A DNA stretch of 64,000 nt from Microbacterium sp. HD4P20 (lineage in GTDB: Bacteria; Actinomycetota; Actinomycetes; Actinomycetales; Microbacteriaceae). A program made the position numbers and the translations under genes. Positions 1-8,065 of this stretch are shown here, one piece after another (the stretch's first letter is position 1; the number at the start of each line of letters is the position of its first letter). The notes under the pieces are model-generated. The model ran no database searches. It was not told where the DNA came from and saw nothing but the letters and a program-made list of their open reading frames with translations. The stretch is from the NCBI RefSeq assembly GCF_019449275.2, contig NZ_JAHZQZ020000012.1, positions 372,001 to 436,000 on the forward strand. Reading direction: 5' to 3'.

Positions 1-59
1 ATCCCATTCATTCGTCATGACTCCAGCGTCCCCGGCGGAGAACCTTGTGGCAAGTTGGT

Positions 60-74
60 TTGCATTAATGGCAA
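60..74. promoter_or_regulatory. Possible operator of the XRE-cupin gene
   Basis: TTGCATTAATGGCAA is an imperfect palindrome (TTGC/GCAA arms around ATTAAT), 10 bases before the first gene's ATG. Autoregulation by the XRE protein would be typical, but this is inference from one site. Confidence 0.25.
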
Positions 75-83
75 GATTGACGC

Positions 84-638
84 ATGGATGCCGAACTCGC
101 CCAAATCGGGCCGCGCCTGCGGGCAGCACGCCGCGAGCACGGCTGGACTCTCGAAGACCTTGCCACCCGAGCGGGCATGTCCGTCAGCACGCTGTCGCGC
201 CTGGAGTCCGGCAAGCGCCAGGCGTCGCTGCCTCTCCTGCTGCCGCTGACCCGGCAGCTCGGCATCCGCCTGGACGATCTCCTCCCGGTGACGCCGATCG
301 ATCCGCGGGTGCGCCGCACCGTCGAGCGCCGCGACGGAATGGTCATCGCGCCGCTGACGCTGGAGCACTCGCCCGTCCAGACCTACAAGGTGACCTATCC
401 CGCGACCGAGGCGGCGCCGGCCCCGCGCGTGCATGACGGGTACGAGTGGCTGTACGTCCTGAGTGGTCGGCTGCGCCTGGCGCTCAATGATCACGAGCAC
501 ATCATCGAGCGGGGCGAGGCGGCCGAGTTCGACACGCGGATGCCGCACAGCCTCAGTGCCACAGGGGACGGCCCGGCCGAGGTCCTGAGCATCTTCAGCG
601 CGTCGGGCGAGCGCATGCACACGCACGGGGCGCCATAA
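84..638 (+). CDS. XRE-family regulator with C-terminal cupin domain
   Basis: A 184-residue cytoplasmic DNA-binding protein. Residues about 8-63 form an XRE helix-turn-helix (LRAARREHGWTLEDLATRAG, then SVSTLSRLESGKR). Residues about 100-180 form a small cupin barrel (HDGYEWLYVLSGRLRLAL, then GEAAEFDTRMPHSL). This two-domain layout is common in regulators that sense a small molecule through the cupin. The ATG is weakly supported by a Shine-Dalgarno sequence, but the protein begins just ahead of the HTH as family members do. Its target is not evident, because the next gene starts about 290 bases downstream behind its own promoter. Family assignment is firm; ligand and regulon are unknown. Confidence 0.9.
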   Translation: MDAELAQIGPRLRAARREHGWTLEDLATRAGMSVSTLSRLESGKRQASLPLLLPLTRQLGIRLDDLLPVTPIDPRVRRTVERRDGMVIAPLTLEHSPVQTYKVTYPATEAAPAPRVHDGYEWLYVLSGRLRLALNDHEHIIERGEAAEFDTRMPHSLSATGDGPAEVLSIFSASGERMHTHGAP

Positions 639-834
639 GAGCATCGTGGACCCCCGCGATGGAGTCGTGGCGGGTGGTCGTCACCCGGGTCGGCGACACC
701 CTCGGCTGAGAGACACGGGTGCCAGCGGCAATTGACGAGTCGCGTCGTGGCGATCTCGTGATCGGTGCGGTGACCGGGACCAGCGGAAAGCCGCCCCGCG
801 GACCGCGTCCGTCAAGGGCTCCGATGGCGCAATG

Positions 835-863
835 TTGACTGCACCTGACGACGGTGGTAGCGT
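835..863 (+). promoter_or_regulatory. Promoter of the pyruvyl-transferase/ABC operon
   Basis: A -35 box TTGACT (835-840) and a -10 box TAGCGT (858-863) are separated by 17 bases. The LacI-type palindrome begins at the last -10 base, so a bound repressor would cover the start site. The rest of the 639-928 gap shows no gene or repeat. Confidence 0.6.
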
Positions 864-880
864 GACGCAACGATACGTCA
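863..880. promoter_or_regulatory. LacI-family operator, copy 1
   Basis: TGACGCAACGATACGTCA is an 18-bp imperfect palindrome with the central CG typical of LacI-family operators. It recurs with one or two changes at 6692-6709 and 7967-7984. The only LacI regulator nearby is encoded at 5591-6595 and is the likely binder (inference). Confidence 0.75.
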
Positions 881-928
881 ATCCGGTCTTTCGGATCGTC
901 TGGCAGTGAGGCCGCAAGGAGAGTGCGC

Positions 929-2242
929 ATGGGTTCGCCGAAGTCGCGGAGGGTGCTCCTGCGTTCGTCTTGGCAGGATGTGAACATCGGCGATGTCGCT
1001 CACTCACCCGGAGCGATGGCGGCATTGCTCGAGCTGGATCCGGATGCCGAGATCACGTTGTGGCCGGTTGCGCTGGGGGAGAGAGAAGAAGCGCTGGTGC
1101 GCCGCGCGTTCCCTCACGTAGGGATCGTCCGCGGAGAATGCACCAGCAGCGGCGAGCTCACCACACCTGAACTCAAGAGGGCGTGGAACTCGGCCGACGT
1201 GCTCGTTCACGGTTCGGCGGCTGATGTGGAGAATCGCCAAGCCGAGTTCGCGCACTGGTCGCGCAGCTCGGGAAGGCCGCACGGATACGCCGGCGTGACC
1301 GTCGACCCGGTCTGTCCCCCGACCTGGGGCACGCTGACAGAGCTGGAGGCGATGGCCGAGCACCTTCCCGAAGGCTTCCTCGACGAGGACGGGCGGGAAC
1401 CTCTCGATTCTGCCGAGTTCATCTTCGCGAGAGATTCGATTTCGCTGGCCTACCTGCGCGGTCAGCGGGTTCAGGCCCAGACGCTGGAGTTCGGTCCCGA
1501 CTGCACCTTCGCGTACGACTATGCCGATCGCAGCACAATCGACGTATTCCGCGAAGAACTGGGTCTGGGCGATGACGACTTCGCATGCTTCGTGCCGAGG
1601 CTGCGATACGCGCCGTACGCTCAGATGCGCGGCGAGCCGGCCACGCCGGAGAGCCTGCGCAGGGATGCGATCAACGGCGCGACGTCTCAGGCCGACTTGG
1701 GTGCCCTCGTTGCGGCGATCGTGACCTGGGTTCGTCGTACCGACTCGATGGCCGTCGTCGTTCCGGAGATGTCCTACGTACCCGCCTATTCGCGCAGTCA
1801 TCTCCTTCCCCTGCTGCCCGCGGATGTCGCACCTCGCGTGAGAATCCTGGACCGATTCTGGTCCCTGGCGGAGGCGAGCGCCGTCTATTCCATCAGTCGC
1901 GCCGTGATCAGCATGGAATGTCATTCGCCGATCATCGCGTCGGCACATGCAGTACCGACCGTGTACCTGCGCCAGCCGACCGAAACGGTGAAAGGGCGCA
2001 TGTATGACGACCTCGGCGGCTCGGACATGCTCATCGAAGTAGGTCCCGGTGCCGAGGCGGCGGCGGAAGAGACCGTCGTCAGCATCATCGACGACCCGCA
2101 GCGGTGGAGTGACACCTCCGCGAGGGTGAATGCCGTTGCTCGCAGTCGACTTCGGCAGATGGCCAAGACAATCCTGTCCGGCGAACCGGCCTCATCCTTT
2201 GAGTCGGCAATCGTCGGCGAACTAACTGGAGGAACACGATGA
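929..2242 (+). CDS. Polysaccharide pyruvyl transferase family protein
   Basis: A 437-residue cytoplasmic protein. The N-terminus (SWQDVNIGDVAHSPGAMAAL) and the C-terminal half (SISRAVISMECHSPIIASAH, then VPTVYLRQP) fit the polysaccharide pyruvyl transferase fold, whose characterised members move pyruvate from phosphoenolpyruvate to sugars. ATG 929 is chosen over GTG 923 because AAGGAGA (916-922) then has normal spacing. It overlaps the next gene by 4 bases (ATGA), so it is the first gene of a sugar-uptake operon under a LacI-type operator. A biosynthetic transferase is odd in that setting; handling of a pyruvylated sugar is one possibility. Family likely, reaction unknown. Confidence 0.75.
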   Translation: MGSPKSRRVLLRSSWQDVNIGDVAHSPGAMAALLELDPDAEITLWPVALGEREEALVRRAFPHVGIVRGECTSSGELTTPELKRAWNSADVLVHGSAADVENRQAEFAHWSRSSGRPHGYAGVTVDPVCPPTWGTLTELEAMAEHLPEGFLDEDGREPLDSAEFIFARDSISLAYLRGQRVQAQTLEFGPDCTFAYDYADRSTIDVFREELGLGDDDFACFVPRLRYAPYAQMRGEPATPESLRRDAINGATSQADLGALVAAIVTWVRRTDSMAVVVPEMSYVPAYSRSHLLPLLPADVAPRVRILDRFWSLAEASAVYSISRAVISMECHSPIIASAHAVPTVYLRQPTETVKGRMYDDLGGSDMLIEVGPGAEAAAEETVVSIIDDPQRWSDTSARVNAVARSRLRQMAKTILSGEPASSFESAIVGELTGGTR

Positions 2243-3579
2243 GAAATCCATTGAGGCCGCGCGGGACACAGCGTCTACGCCGTGGCATGACGGTTGTCGC
2301 CGCGAGTTCAGCAGTGCTGCTGACCCTCGCAGCGTGCGGCCAGGCGGACAACCAGGCCCAGGGCGAAGAGACGGCCGCGTCGGGACCCGTAGAGATCCGC
2401 GTTGCCTGGTGGGGTGCGGAAGGTCGCCATGAGCAGACTCAAGCCGCCCTGAAGGTGTGTGAAGAAGCCCTCGGCAATGTCACCACGTCGGCGGAGTTCA
2501 CCAGCCAGGGCTATGACGACCGGCTTGCCACCCAGTTCGCCGCCGGTGATGCGCCCGACATCATTCAAGTGACCAGTGGACACGTCACCTCCTATGGCCA
2601 GCGCGGTGGACTGGTGGATATCGCCACCGTCGAGGAACACATCGACACCTCGGCCATCGCACCCGGCGTGCTGAACCAGGACGCGGTCGATGGTAAGAAC
2701 TACGCGGTTCCGATCACGGTCAACGCCTCCGGCATCCTGCTCAATGTCACGCTCATGGAGCAGTACGGTCTCGAGCGCCCGGATGACGAGAACTGGACAT
2801 GGGACGACTTGTTCGACTACGCCAGCAGTGTCTACGAAGCATCCGATGGCGCGATCTGGGGGCTGCAGCAGCCGAGCGAGGACATCCGCCTGCTGGGCAT
2901 CTGGGCGCGACAGCTCGGGCACCCGGACGGCCTTTTCAGTGAAACCGGAGTGGGAGTCGACACCGAGGTCATCTCCTCGTTCCTGGAGTACGGCTACGAC
3001 CTGCAGAACGCCGAGGGGTCGGCACCTGCGTCGGTATCGATCGAGCACCAGGGTGGCGGTGTCGAGCAGACGATGATCGGTACCGGCAAGGCATTGATGG
3101 CGGTGCGTCCGATCAACGAGATCACCGCTCTCGCCGCCACTGGTTCAGAATTCGAGTTGCTGCAGTTGCCGGTCCACGAAGAGGGCGACACGGGCCAGAC
3201 CTTCCGTTCGATGAGCTGGGCGATCACCTCCGATTCTGAGCACCCGGTGGAGGCGGCGCGTTTGCTGAACTGCCTTCAAAGCAACCTGGATGCCGCTGAC
3301 ATCCTTCAGGCCGAGCGTGGCCTTCCCGCGAACCAGGAGGTCGTGGAGCACATCAGGCCCAACCTCTCTCCCGAGCAGCAGATGATGGCGGACTTCGTGG
3401 CCATCGTCGAGGAGAACGCACCTGAGGCTGCGCCGATGGCACCCCCGCCTGGCGCCGATACAGCCGAGCAGATGCTACGGCGCTACGCCGAGGACATGCT
3501 CTTCGATCGGATCTCGCCTGCCGAGGCTGCCGAGCAGTTCACGGCCGAGCTTGACCAGAGCGTCTCCGACGCACGTTGA
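2239..3579 (+). CDS. Sugar ABC transporter solute-binding lipoprotein
   Basis: A 446-residue family 1 extracellular solute-binding protein. An Arg-rich N-terminus and hydrophobic stretch end in the lipobox LAAC with lipidated Cys33, so it is anchored outside the membrane. The body matches sugar-binding lipoproteins (VRVAWWG-like start, PDIIQVTSGH, GKALMAVRP). The ATG overlaps the stop of the upstream gene, indicating coupling. It should deliver oligosaccharides to the two permeases at 3668 and 4620. No ATPase is encoded here, so a shared MsiK/MalK-type ATPase elsewhere is likely. The ligand is inferred from the neighbouring uronyl hydrolase and lyase: an unsaturated uronic-acid oligosaccharide. 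Confidence 0.9.
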   Translation: MRNPLRPRGTQRLRRGMTVVAASSAVLLTLAACGQADNQAQGEETAASGPVEIRVAWWGAEGRHEQTQAALKVCEEALGNVTTSAEFTSQGYDDRLATQFAAGDAPDIIQVTSGHVTSYGQRGGLVDIATVEEHIDTSAIAPGVLNQDAVDGKNYAVPITVNASGILLNVTLMEQYGLERPDDENWTWDDLFDYASSVYEASDGAIWGLQQPSEDIRLLGIWARQLGHPDGLFSETGVGVDTEVISSFLEYGYDLQNAEGSAPASVSIEHQGGGVEQTMIGTGKALMAVRPINEITALAATGSEFELLQLPVHEEGDTGQTFRSMSWAITSDSEHPVEAARLLNCLQSNLDAADILQAERGLPANQEVVEHIRPNLSPEQQMMADFVAIVEENAPEAAPMAPPPGADTAEQMLRRYAEDMLFDRISPAEAAEQFTAELDQSVSDAR

Positions 3580-3667
3580 CGCATGCGATCCCGTGATTCA
3601 TCCGTTGCAGCAATCCGGGGCCCACGTGCAATAGCGATGTTCGACGCCACGAGGAAGGGGGTGCGCC

Positions 3668-4627
3668 ATGGCAGTCCTACGTGAGTTTTCCAAGCTCCGC
3701 AAGGGAGCCACGACGGCTACCAAGGCGCGCCCGGCGCGAGGAGACGGCAAGGCGGCGGCCGTGTTCCTCTTGCCATGGTTCATCGGTCTGGCGCTGATCG
3801 TCGTGGGCCCGTTGCTGGCATCGCTGTACCTGTCGTTCACGAACTACGACCTGTTCCGGGATCCGGAATTCATCGGGCTCGAGAACTACACGCGTCTGTT
3901 CCAGGATCCGCGGCTGGCACAGTCGCTTCAGGTCACCTTCACCTATGTGTTCGTCTCGGTGCCATTGCAACTCGCAGCTGCGCTCGGCCTCGCGATGGTG
4001 CTGGACAAGGGCGTGCGCGGCCTGCCGTTCTATCGTTCGGTCTTCTACCTGCCATCGCTGCTCGGCGCCTCCGTGGCGATTGCGATCCTGTGGCGGCAGC
4101 TGTTCGGCACCGACGGCGTGCTCAATCAAGCCATCGAGTGGTTCAACGGCATCCAGCCGCTGATACAGATCGGCACGCACGGCTGGGTGTCCGACCCCCA
4201 GTACGCGCTTGGCACGCTCATGGTCTTGAACGTCTGGACGTTCGGCTCGCCAATGGTGATCTTCCTCGCCGGACTTCGCCAGATTCCAGAGATGTACTAC
4301 GAGGCGGCGAGCCTCGACGGTGCGTCGAAGCTCCGTCAGTTCACGAGCATCACCTTCCCGATGCTGACTCCGGTGGTGTTCTTCAACCTCGTTCTTCAGA
4401 CCATCAATGCCTTCCAGTCGTTCACCCAGGCGTTCATCGTCTCTGGGGGAACCGGCGGACCGGTTGATTCGACCCTGTTCTACACGCTGTATCTCTACCT
4501 TCAGGGTTTCGCCAACTTCAATATGGGCTATGCCTCGGCGATGGCGTGGCTCTTGGTTGTCATCATCGGAGCCATGACCGCACTCAACTTCTTCGCCTCA
4601 AAGTATTGGGTCTTCCACGATGACTGA
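3668..4627 (+). CDS. Sugar ABC transporter permease (MalF-type)
   Basis: A 319-residue inner-membrane permease with about six transmembrane helices starting at residue 31. The ATPase-coupling EAA loop is at residues 212-232 (EAASLDGASKLRQFTSITFP). It pairs with the permease at 4620, overlapping it by 8 bases, and follows the binding protein after 88 bases. A purine-rich GAGGAAGGGGG lies just before the ATG. It forms one half of the membrane channel of the importer; the family is certain and the substrate inferred from context. Confidence 0.93.
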   Translation: MAVLREFSKLRKGATTATKARPARGDGKAAAVFLLPWFIGLALIVVGPLLASLYLSFTNYDLFRDPEFIGLENYTRLFQDPRLAQSLQVTFTYVFVSVPLQLAAALGLAMVLDKGVRGLPFYRSVFYLPSLLGASVAIAILWRQLFGTDGVLNQAIEWFNGIQPLIQIGTHGWVSDPQYALGTLMVLNVWTFGSPMVIFLAGLRQIPEMYYEAASLDGASKLRQFTSITFPMLTPVVFFNLVLQTINAFQSFTQAFIVSGGTGGPVDSTLFYTLYLYLQGFANFNMGYASAMAWLLVVIIGAMTALNFFASKYWVFHDD

Positions 4628-5543
4628 ACTCATGTCACCTGCAGCCGTCACCGATTCCCCTGCAAACGTGAGCCCTTCCACCAGGCCCCCGCGCCGTCGC
4701 CGCGTTCGGCTGCCGTGGGTACGGTTGCGGACGCTGACGAAGCATGCCGTCCTCATCGCGGTTGGCCTCTTGATGATCTACCCGCTGCTTTGGATGCTGG
4801 CCTCATCGTTCAAGCCCGACGCACTCATCTTCAGCGAGCCCGGTCTGATTCCCACCGATTTCACGACGGACAACTACGCCCAGGGCTGGAACGCCCTGAG
4901 TCACCCGTTCAGCCACTACCTGCTGAATTCCTTCCTCGTGGTGGCTGGCTCGATCGTGGGCAACCTGGTGTCCTGCTCGTTGGCGGCCTATGCCTTCGCG
5001 AGGCTGAACTTCCGGCTCCGGCGGCTGTGGTTCGCGATGATGCTGATCTCGATCATGCTGCCGATCCACGTGATCATCGTCCCCCAGTACGTGCTCTTCT
5101 CTCAGATCGGGTGGCTCAACACCTTCTTGCCGCTCATCGTTCCGAAACTGCTGGCCACCGACTCCTTCTTCATCTTCCTGATGGTCCAGTTCTTCCGCGG
5201 CGTCCCCAGGGAGCTTGACGAGGCTGCCCGTATCGATGGCGCCGGCCATGCGCGGATCTTCGTCGGAATCATGCTTCCGCTGGCAGCCCCTGCGCTCGCG
5301 ACAACGGCGATCTTCACGTTCATCTGGACGTGGAACGACTTCTTCTCGCAGCTGATCTTTCTCACCGACCCGGACCTCTACACCGTCCCCATCGCTCTGC
5401 GAGCCTTCCTCGACTCAACAGGCGAGTCCTCGTGGGGTGCGATGTTCGCGATGTCGATCGTCTCGCTCATCCCTCTCTTCGTGATGTTCCTTCTGGGCCA
5501 GCGCTTCCTCGTCCGCGGGATCGCCACCACCGGTCTGAAGTAG
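4620..5543 (+). CDS. Sugar ABC transporter permease (MalG-type)
   Basis: A 307-residue permease, second half of the channel. It has a basic N-terminal tail, six predicted transmembrane helices from about residue 42, and the EAA coupling loop at residues 201-220 (EAARIDGAGHARIFVGIMLP). Its ATG lies inside the end of the upstream permease gene, so the pair is translationally coupled. The LacI regulator gene begins 47 bases later and may be co-transcribed. Confidence 0.93.
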   Translation: MTELMSPAAVTDSPANVSPSTRPPRRRRVRLPWVRLRTLTKHAVLIAVGLLMIYPLLWMLASSFKPDALIFSEPGLIPTDFTTDNYAQGWNALSHPFSHYLLNSFLVVAGSIVGNLVSCSLAAYAFARLNFRLRRLWFAMMLISIMLPIHVIIVPQYVLFSQIGWLNTFLPLIVPKLLATDSFFIFLMVQFFRGVPRELDEAARIDGAGHARIFVGIMLPLAAPALATTAIFTFIWTWNDFFSQLIFLTDPDLYTVPIALRAFLDSTGESSWGAMFAMSIVSLIPLFVMFLLGQRFLVRGIATTGLK

Positions 5544-5590
5544 CCCGTCCTTGCTACAGGTGCCTTCCCATCGCCACTAGAGTGAGCCAG

Positions 5591-6595
5591 ATGGCGACGC
5601 AGAAGGACATTGCCCGTCTAGCCGGGGTTTCTGTATCCACGGTCTCTGCGGTGATCAACGGAACCACTCACACCCGAATGAGTGACGACACTCGTACCCG
5701 CGTCGAAGCAGCGATTGCCGAGTTGGCATATGTACCCAACGATGCCGCCCGTGCATTGCGTCGTCGGCACGCCGGGACTATCGCCGTCGTCGTGGAGAAC
5801 CTCGAGAATCCGGTGTACAAGGAATTGCTGGAGGGGATCTACGAGGCCGCCGAGGAACGTGGATGGGCCATCATGCTGGGCGACACGATGTGGATGAACT
5901 CCGGCAGCCATTTCCTCGCACGGCTGCTGGGTCAGGGCTCCGTCGATGCGATCGTGCTGCGGACAGGCGAATTGCTCGATGAGGAGGTGATGGCTGCGCT
6001 CCGTTCACACCCGACACCGGTCGTGCTCGTGGAGTACCAGTCACACCACAACGGCGCGTGGGTCTCTGCGGACGAGGCCGCGGCCGGACGAGTGGCCACT
6101 GAGCATCTCATCGAGGCGGGACACGCGAACATCGCGTTCGTCGGTGGTCACGAGATCCATCCCGTGAACCCACGGCACGACGGGTACGTCAGCGCGTTGA
6201 CGCGCGCGGGGCTTGCCCCTCGTCCCCCTCTGTTCACCGGATACGGCGCCCAGGCCGGAGCGGCGGGCCTGGCGATGCTTCAATCCGGTCATGCGATGCC
6301 GACGGCCGTCGTGGTGAACAACGTCGTCTCGGCCCTGGGACTGCTGGCAGCGGCCGCCGATGCAGGAATCGAGGTTCCCCGCGAACTCTCGGTGGTTGGA
6401 ATTCACGATGCTGAGATCGCTGAGCTGGTTCGGCCGCGGCTGACGACAGTGCACTTGCCGATGCGGGTGCTGGGGATCCGGGCAGTACAGCAAGTGTCGG
6501 CCCTGCTATCGGGAGAAGCCCCCAGAGGTGGAGTCATCTCCGAGCCGCCACCCTACGTGATTCCGCGCGAGAGCGTCCGGCCTCCCATCCGCTGA
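5591..6595 (+). CDS. LacI-family transcriptional regulator
   Basis: A 334-residue repressor. The HTH is residues 4-24 (QKDIARLAGVSVSTVSAVIN), followed by the hinge and a periplasmic-binding-protein-like effector domain (TIAVVVENLENPVYKELLEG, IEAGHANIAFVGG, ELSVVGIHD). ATG 5591 puts MATQKDIARL at the N-terminus as in the family; the frame stays open upstream but that part is not protein-like. It lies between the ABC genes and the GH88 gene. Three copies of an 18-bp CG-centred palindrome in front of the operon, GH88 and the lyase make it the probable local repressor, induced by a saccharide. The effector is unknown. Confidence 0.92.
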   Translation: MATQKDIARLAGVSVSTVSAVINGTTHTRMSDDTRTRVEAAIAELAYVPNDAARALRRRHAGTIAVVVENLENPVYKELLEGIYEAAEERGWAIMLGDTMWMNSGSHFLARLLGQGSVDAIVLRTGELLDEEVMAALRSHPTPVVLVEYQSHHNGAWVSADEAAAGRVATEHLIEAGHANIAFVGGHEIHPVNPRHDGYVSALTRAGLAPRPPLFTGYGAQAGAAGLAMLQSGHAMPTAVVVNNVVSALGLLAAAADAGIEVPRELSVVGIHDAEIAELVRPRLTTVHLPMRVLGIRAVQQVSALLSGEAPRGGVISEPPPYVIPRESVRPPIR

Positions 6596-6609
6596 CGATC
6601 CGCGCGCTT

Positions 6610-6640
6610 GCTGGGCAGTGCGCCGGGGTTCGCACCCAGC
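6610..6640 (+). terminator. Hairpin after the lacI-type gene
   Basis: GCTGG (6610-6614) pairs with CCAGC (6636-6640) and GTGCG with CGCAC inside it, around an 8-base loop. It starts 14 bases past the stop. There is no T-run, so termination is likely rather than shown. Confidence 0.45.
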
Positions 6641-6662
6641 GAAGAGCGGAACCGTTCATCCC

Positions 6663-6691
6663 TTGACTCGGGTGGTGCCCTCTGCTTCTCT
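6663..6691 (+). promoter_or_regulatory. Likely promoter of the GH88 gene
   Basis: A -35 box TTGACT (6663-6668) lies 17 bases before a weak -10 (TTCTCT, 6686-6691), immediately followed by the LacI-type operator. The -35-to-operator spacing (29 bases) nearly equals that at copy 1 (28 bases). Confidence 0.4.
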
Positions 6692-6709
6692 TGACGTAAC
6701 GATACGTCA
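6692..6709. promoter_or_regulatory. LacI-family operator, copy 2
   Basis: TGACGTAACGATACGTCA, with perfect 7-base arms TGACGTA/TACGTCA and a central CG. It lies 71 bases before the GH88 start and is the most symmetrical of the three copies. Confidence 0.78.
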
Positions 6710-6780
6710 ATCGCCGGCAGAGAACCGCCTCGCTCGTCACGATCGATCCGTTCCGAACCGCGCGGGCTGAGAGGACCTTC

Positions 6781-7962
6781 ATGACCAACGAGATGACCTC
6801 GACCGCGTTCGAGTCGCTCGTCGCCGATGCGGTGGCGGATGCGATCGTGGTGGTGCGCCGCAATATCGATCGCTTCGGCGATGCTTACGTCGACGACACG
6901 ACGCGGCAGGATCGGTATCCGCTGCGTCCCGCGTACGGGCCGTTCGCCAAGGGGCAGAACCGCGGATGGACGACGAGCTTCGTGCCCGGGATGCAGTGGC
7001 TCGCCTACGATCTGACGGGAGACGAGGGGTTTCGCGAACAGGCGCTGCGCCACGCGGCCGATTTCGAGCGTCGTCTGCGCGCCGACGAGGATCTCGACAC
7101 CCACGATCTCGGATTCTTGTACACGCTGGCGGCGGTCGCGCCGTGGCGCAGGACGGCCGACGAGCGGTGGCACGCGGTCGGAATCGGGGCCGCGGAGCGA
7201 CTCATGACGCGCTTCCTCGAGCCGGCCGGGATCATCCAGGCGTGGGGGGATCTCTCGGATCTGCAGCAGCGAGGCCGTACCATCATCGACAGTCTGATGA
7301 ACATGCCGCTGCTGACATGGGCGGGCGATCAGACGGGGGATCCGCGCTTCGCCGACGCTGTCCGCCGGCACACGGCCCAGCTGTGCGCGCACATCCTGCG
7401 CGATGACGACTCGACCTTCCATACGTTCTATTGGGATGCCGAGACGGGCCGGCCGCTGCGCGGTGCGACCGAGCAGGGCGCATCCGACGACTCGTGCTGG
7501 GCGCGCGGCCAGGCGTGGGGCGTCCTCGGCTTCGCGCTGAACTATGGCGCGACGGGCGACGATACGCTGCTGGATGCTGCGTGGCGGTGTGCCGACTACC
7601 TCCTGCGCCACGTGCCCGCCGACCTCATCCCGTACTGGGACCTGGTGTACTCCGACGGCAGTGACGCTCCCCGAGACAGCTCGGCCGCCGCGATCGCGGC
7701 GTGCGGTCTCTATGAGCTCGCCGCATGCGATCCGGATCGCGCCCGCGCCGCGCGGGCGCGCCGCGAGGGTGACGCGCTGCTGGATGCGTTGATCGCCCGA
7801 GCGCGCCCCGCGAACCCGGAGGACGCGGAGGCGCTTCTGTTGCACGGCGTGTACAACCTGCCGACGCGCACCGGCGTCGACGAGGGCACCCTGTGGGGTG
7901 ACTACTTCTACATGGAAGCCCTCGTGCGCCGCACCCGTCCCGACTGGCAGAGGTACTGGTGA
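6781..7962 (+). CDS. GH88 family unsaturated uronyl hydrolase
   Basis: A 393-residue cytoplasmic (alpha/alpha)6-barrel hydrolase. Family 88 enzymes remove the 4,5-unsaturated uronic acid that polysaccharide lyases leave at the non-reducing end, by hydrating the double bond. The two Asp residues aligned with the known catalytic pair are Asp109 (DTHDLGF) and Asp170 (TIIDSLMNMPLLTWA); CWARGQAWGVLGF is a further family signature. There is no signal peptide, so it acts after uptake by the ABC importer. It lies behind LacI operator copy 2 and its stop is followed within a few bases by copy 3 for the secreted lyase. Family is certain; the exact disaccharide is unknown. Confidence 0.92.
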   Translation: MTNEMTSTAFESLVADAVADAIVVVRRNIDRFGDAYVDDTTRQDRYPLRPAYGPFAKGQNRGWTTSFVPGMQWLAYDLTGDEGFREQALRHAADFERRLRADEDLDTHDLGFLYTLAAVAPWRRTADERWHAVGIGAAERLMTRFLEPAGIIQAWGDLSDLQQRGRTIIDSLMNMPLLTWAGDQTGDPRFADAVRRHTAQLCAHILRDDDSTFHTFYWDAETGRPLRGATEQGASDDSCWARGQAWGVLGFALNYGATGDDTLLDAAWRCADYLLRHVPADLIPYWDLVYSDGSDAPRDSSAAAIAACGLYELAACDPDRARAARARREGDALLDALIARARPANPEDAEALLLHGVYNLPTRTGVDEGTLWGDYFYMEALVRRTRPDWQRYW

Positions 7963-7965
7963 GGC

Positions 7966-7995
7966 TTGACGTGACGATACGTCACGATCTACGCT
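7966..7995 (+). promoter_or_regulatory. Promoter of the heparinase-like gene
   Basis: TTGACG (7966-7971) and TACGCT (7990-7995) are 18 bases apart. The -35 box lies inside the LacI-type palindrome, so binding would block RNA polymerase. Confidence 0.55.
7967..7984. promoter_or_regulatory. LacI-family operator, copy 3
   Basis: TGACGTGACGATACGTCA, one base different from copy 2 and CG-centred. It sits 82 bases before the lyase start codon. Confidence 0.75.
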
Positions 7996-8065
7996 AACTC
8001 GCAGCTGAGGTGACGGCGCGTGCGCCCGAGGCCCGCGGCAGCCGACTGACAGAGGAGTCACGGAT

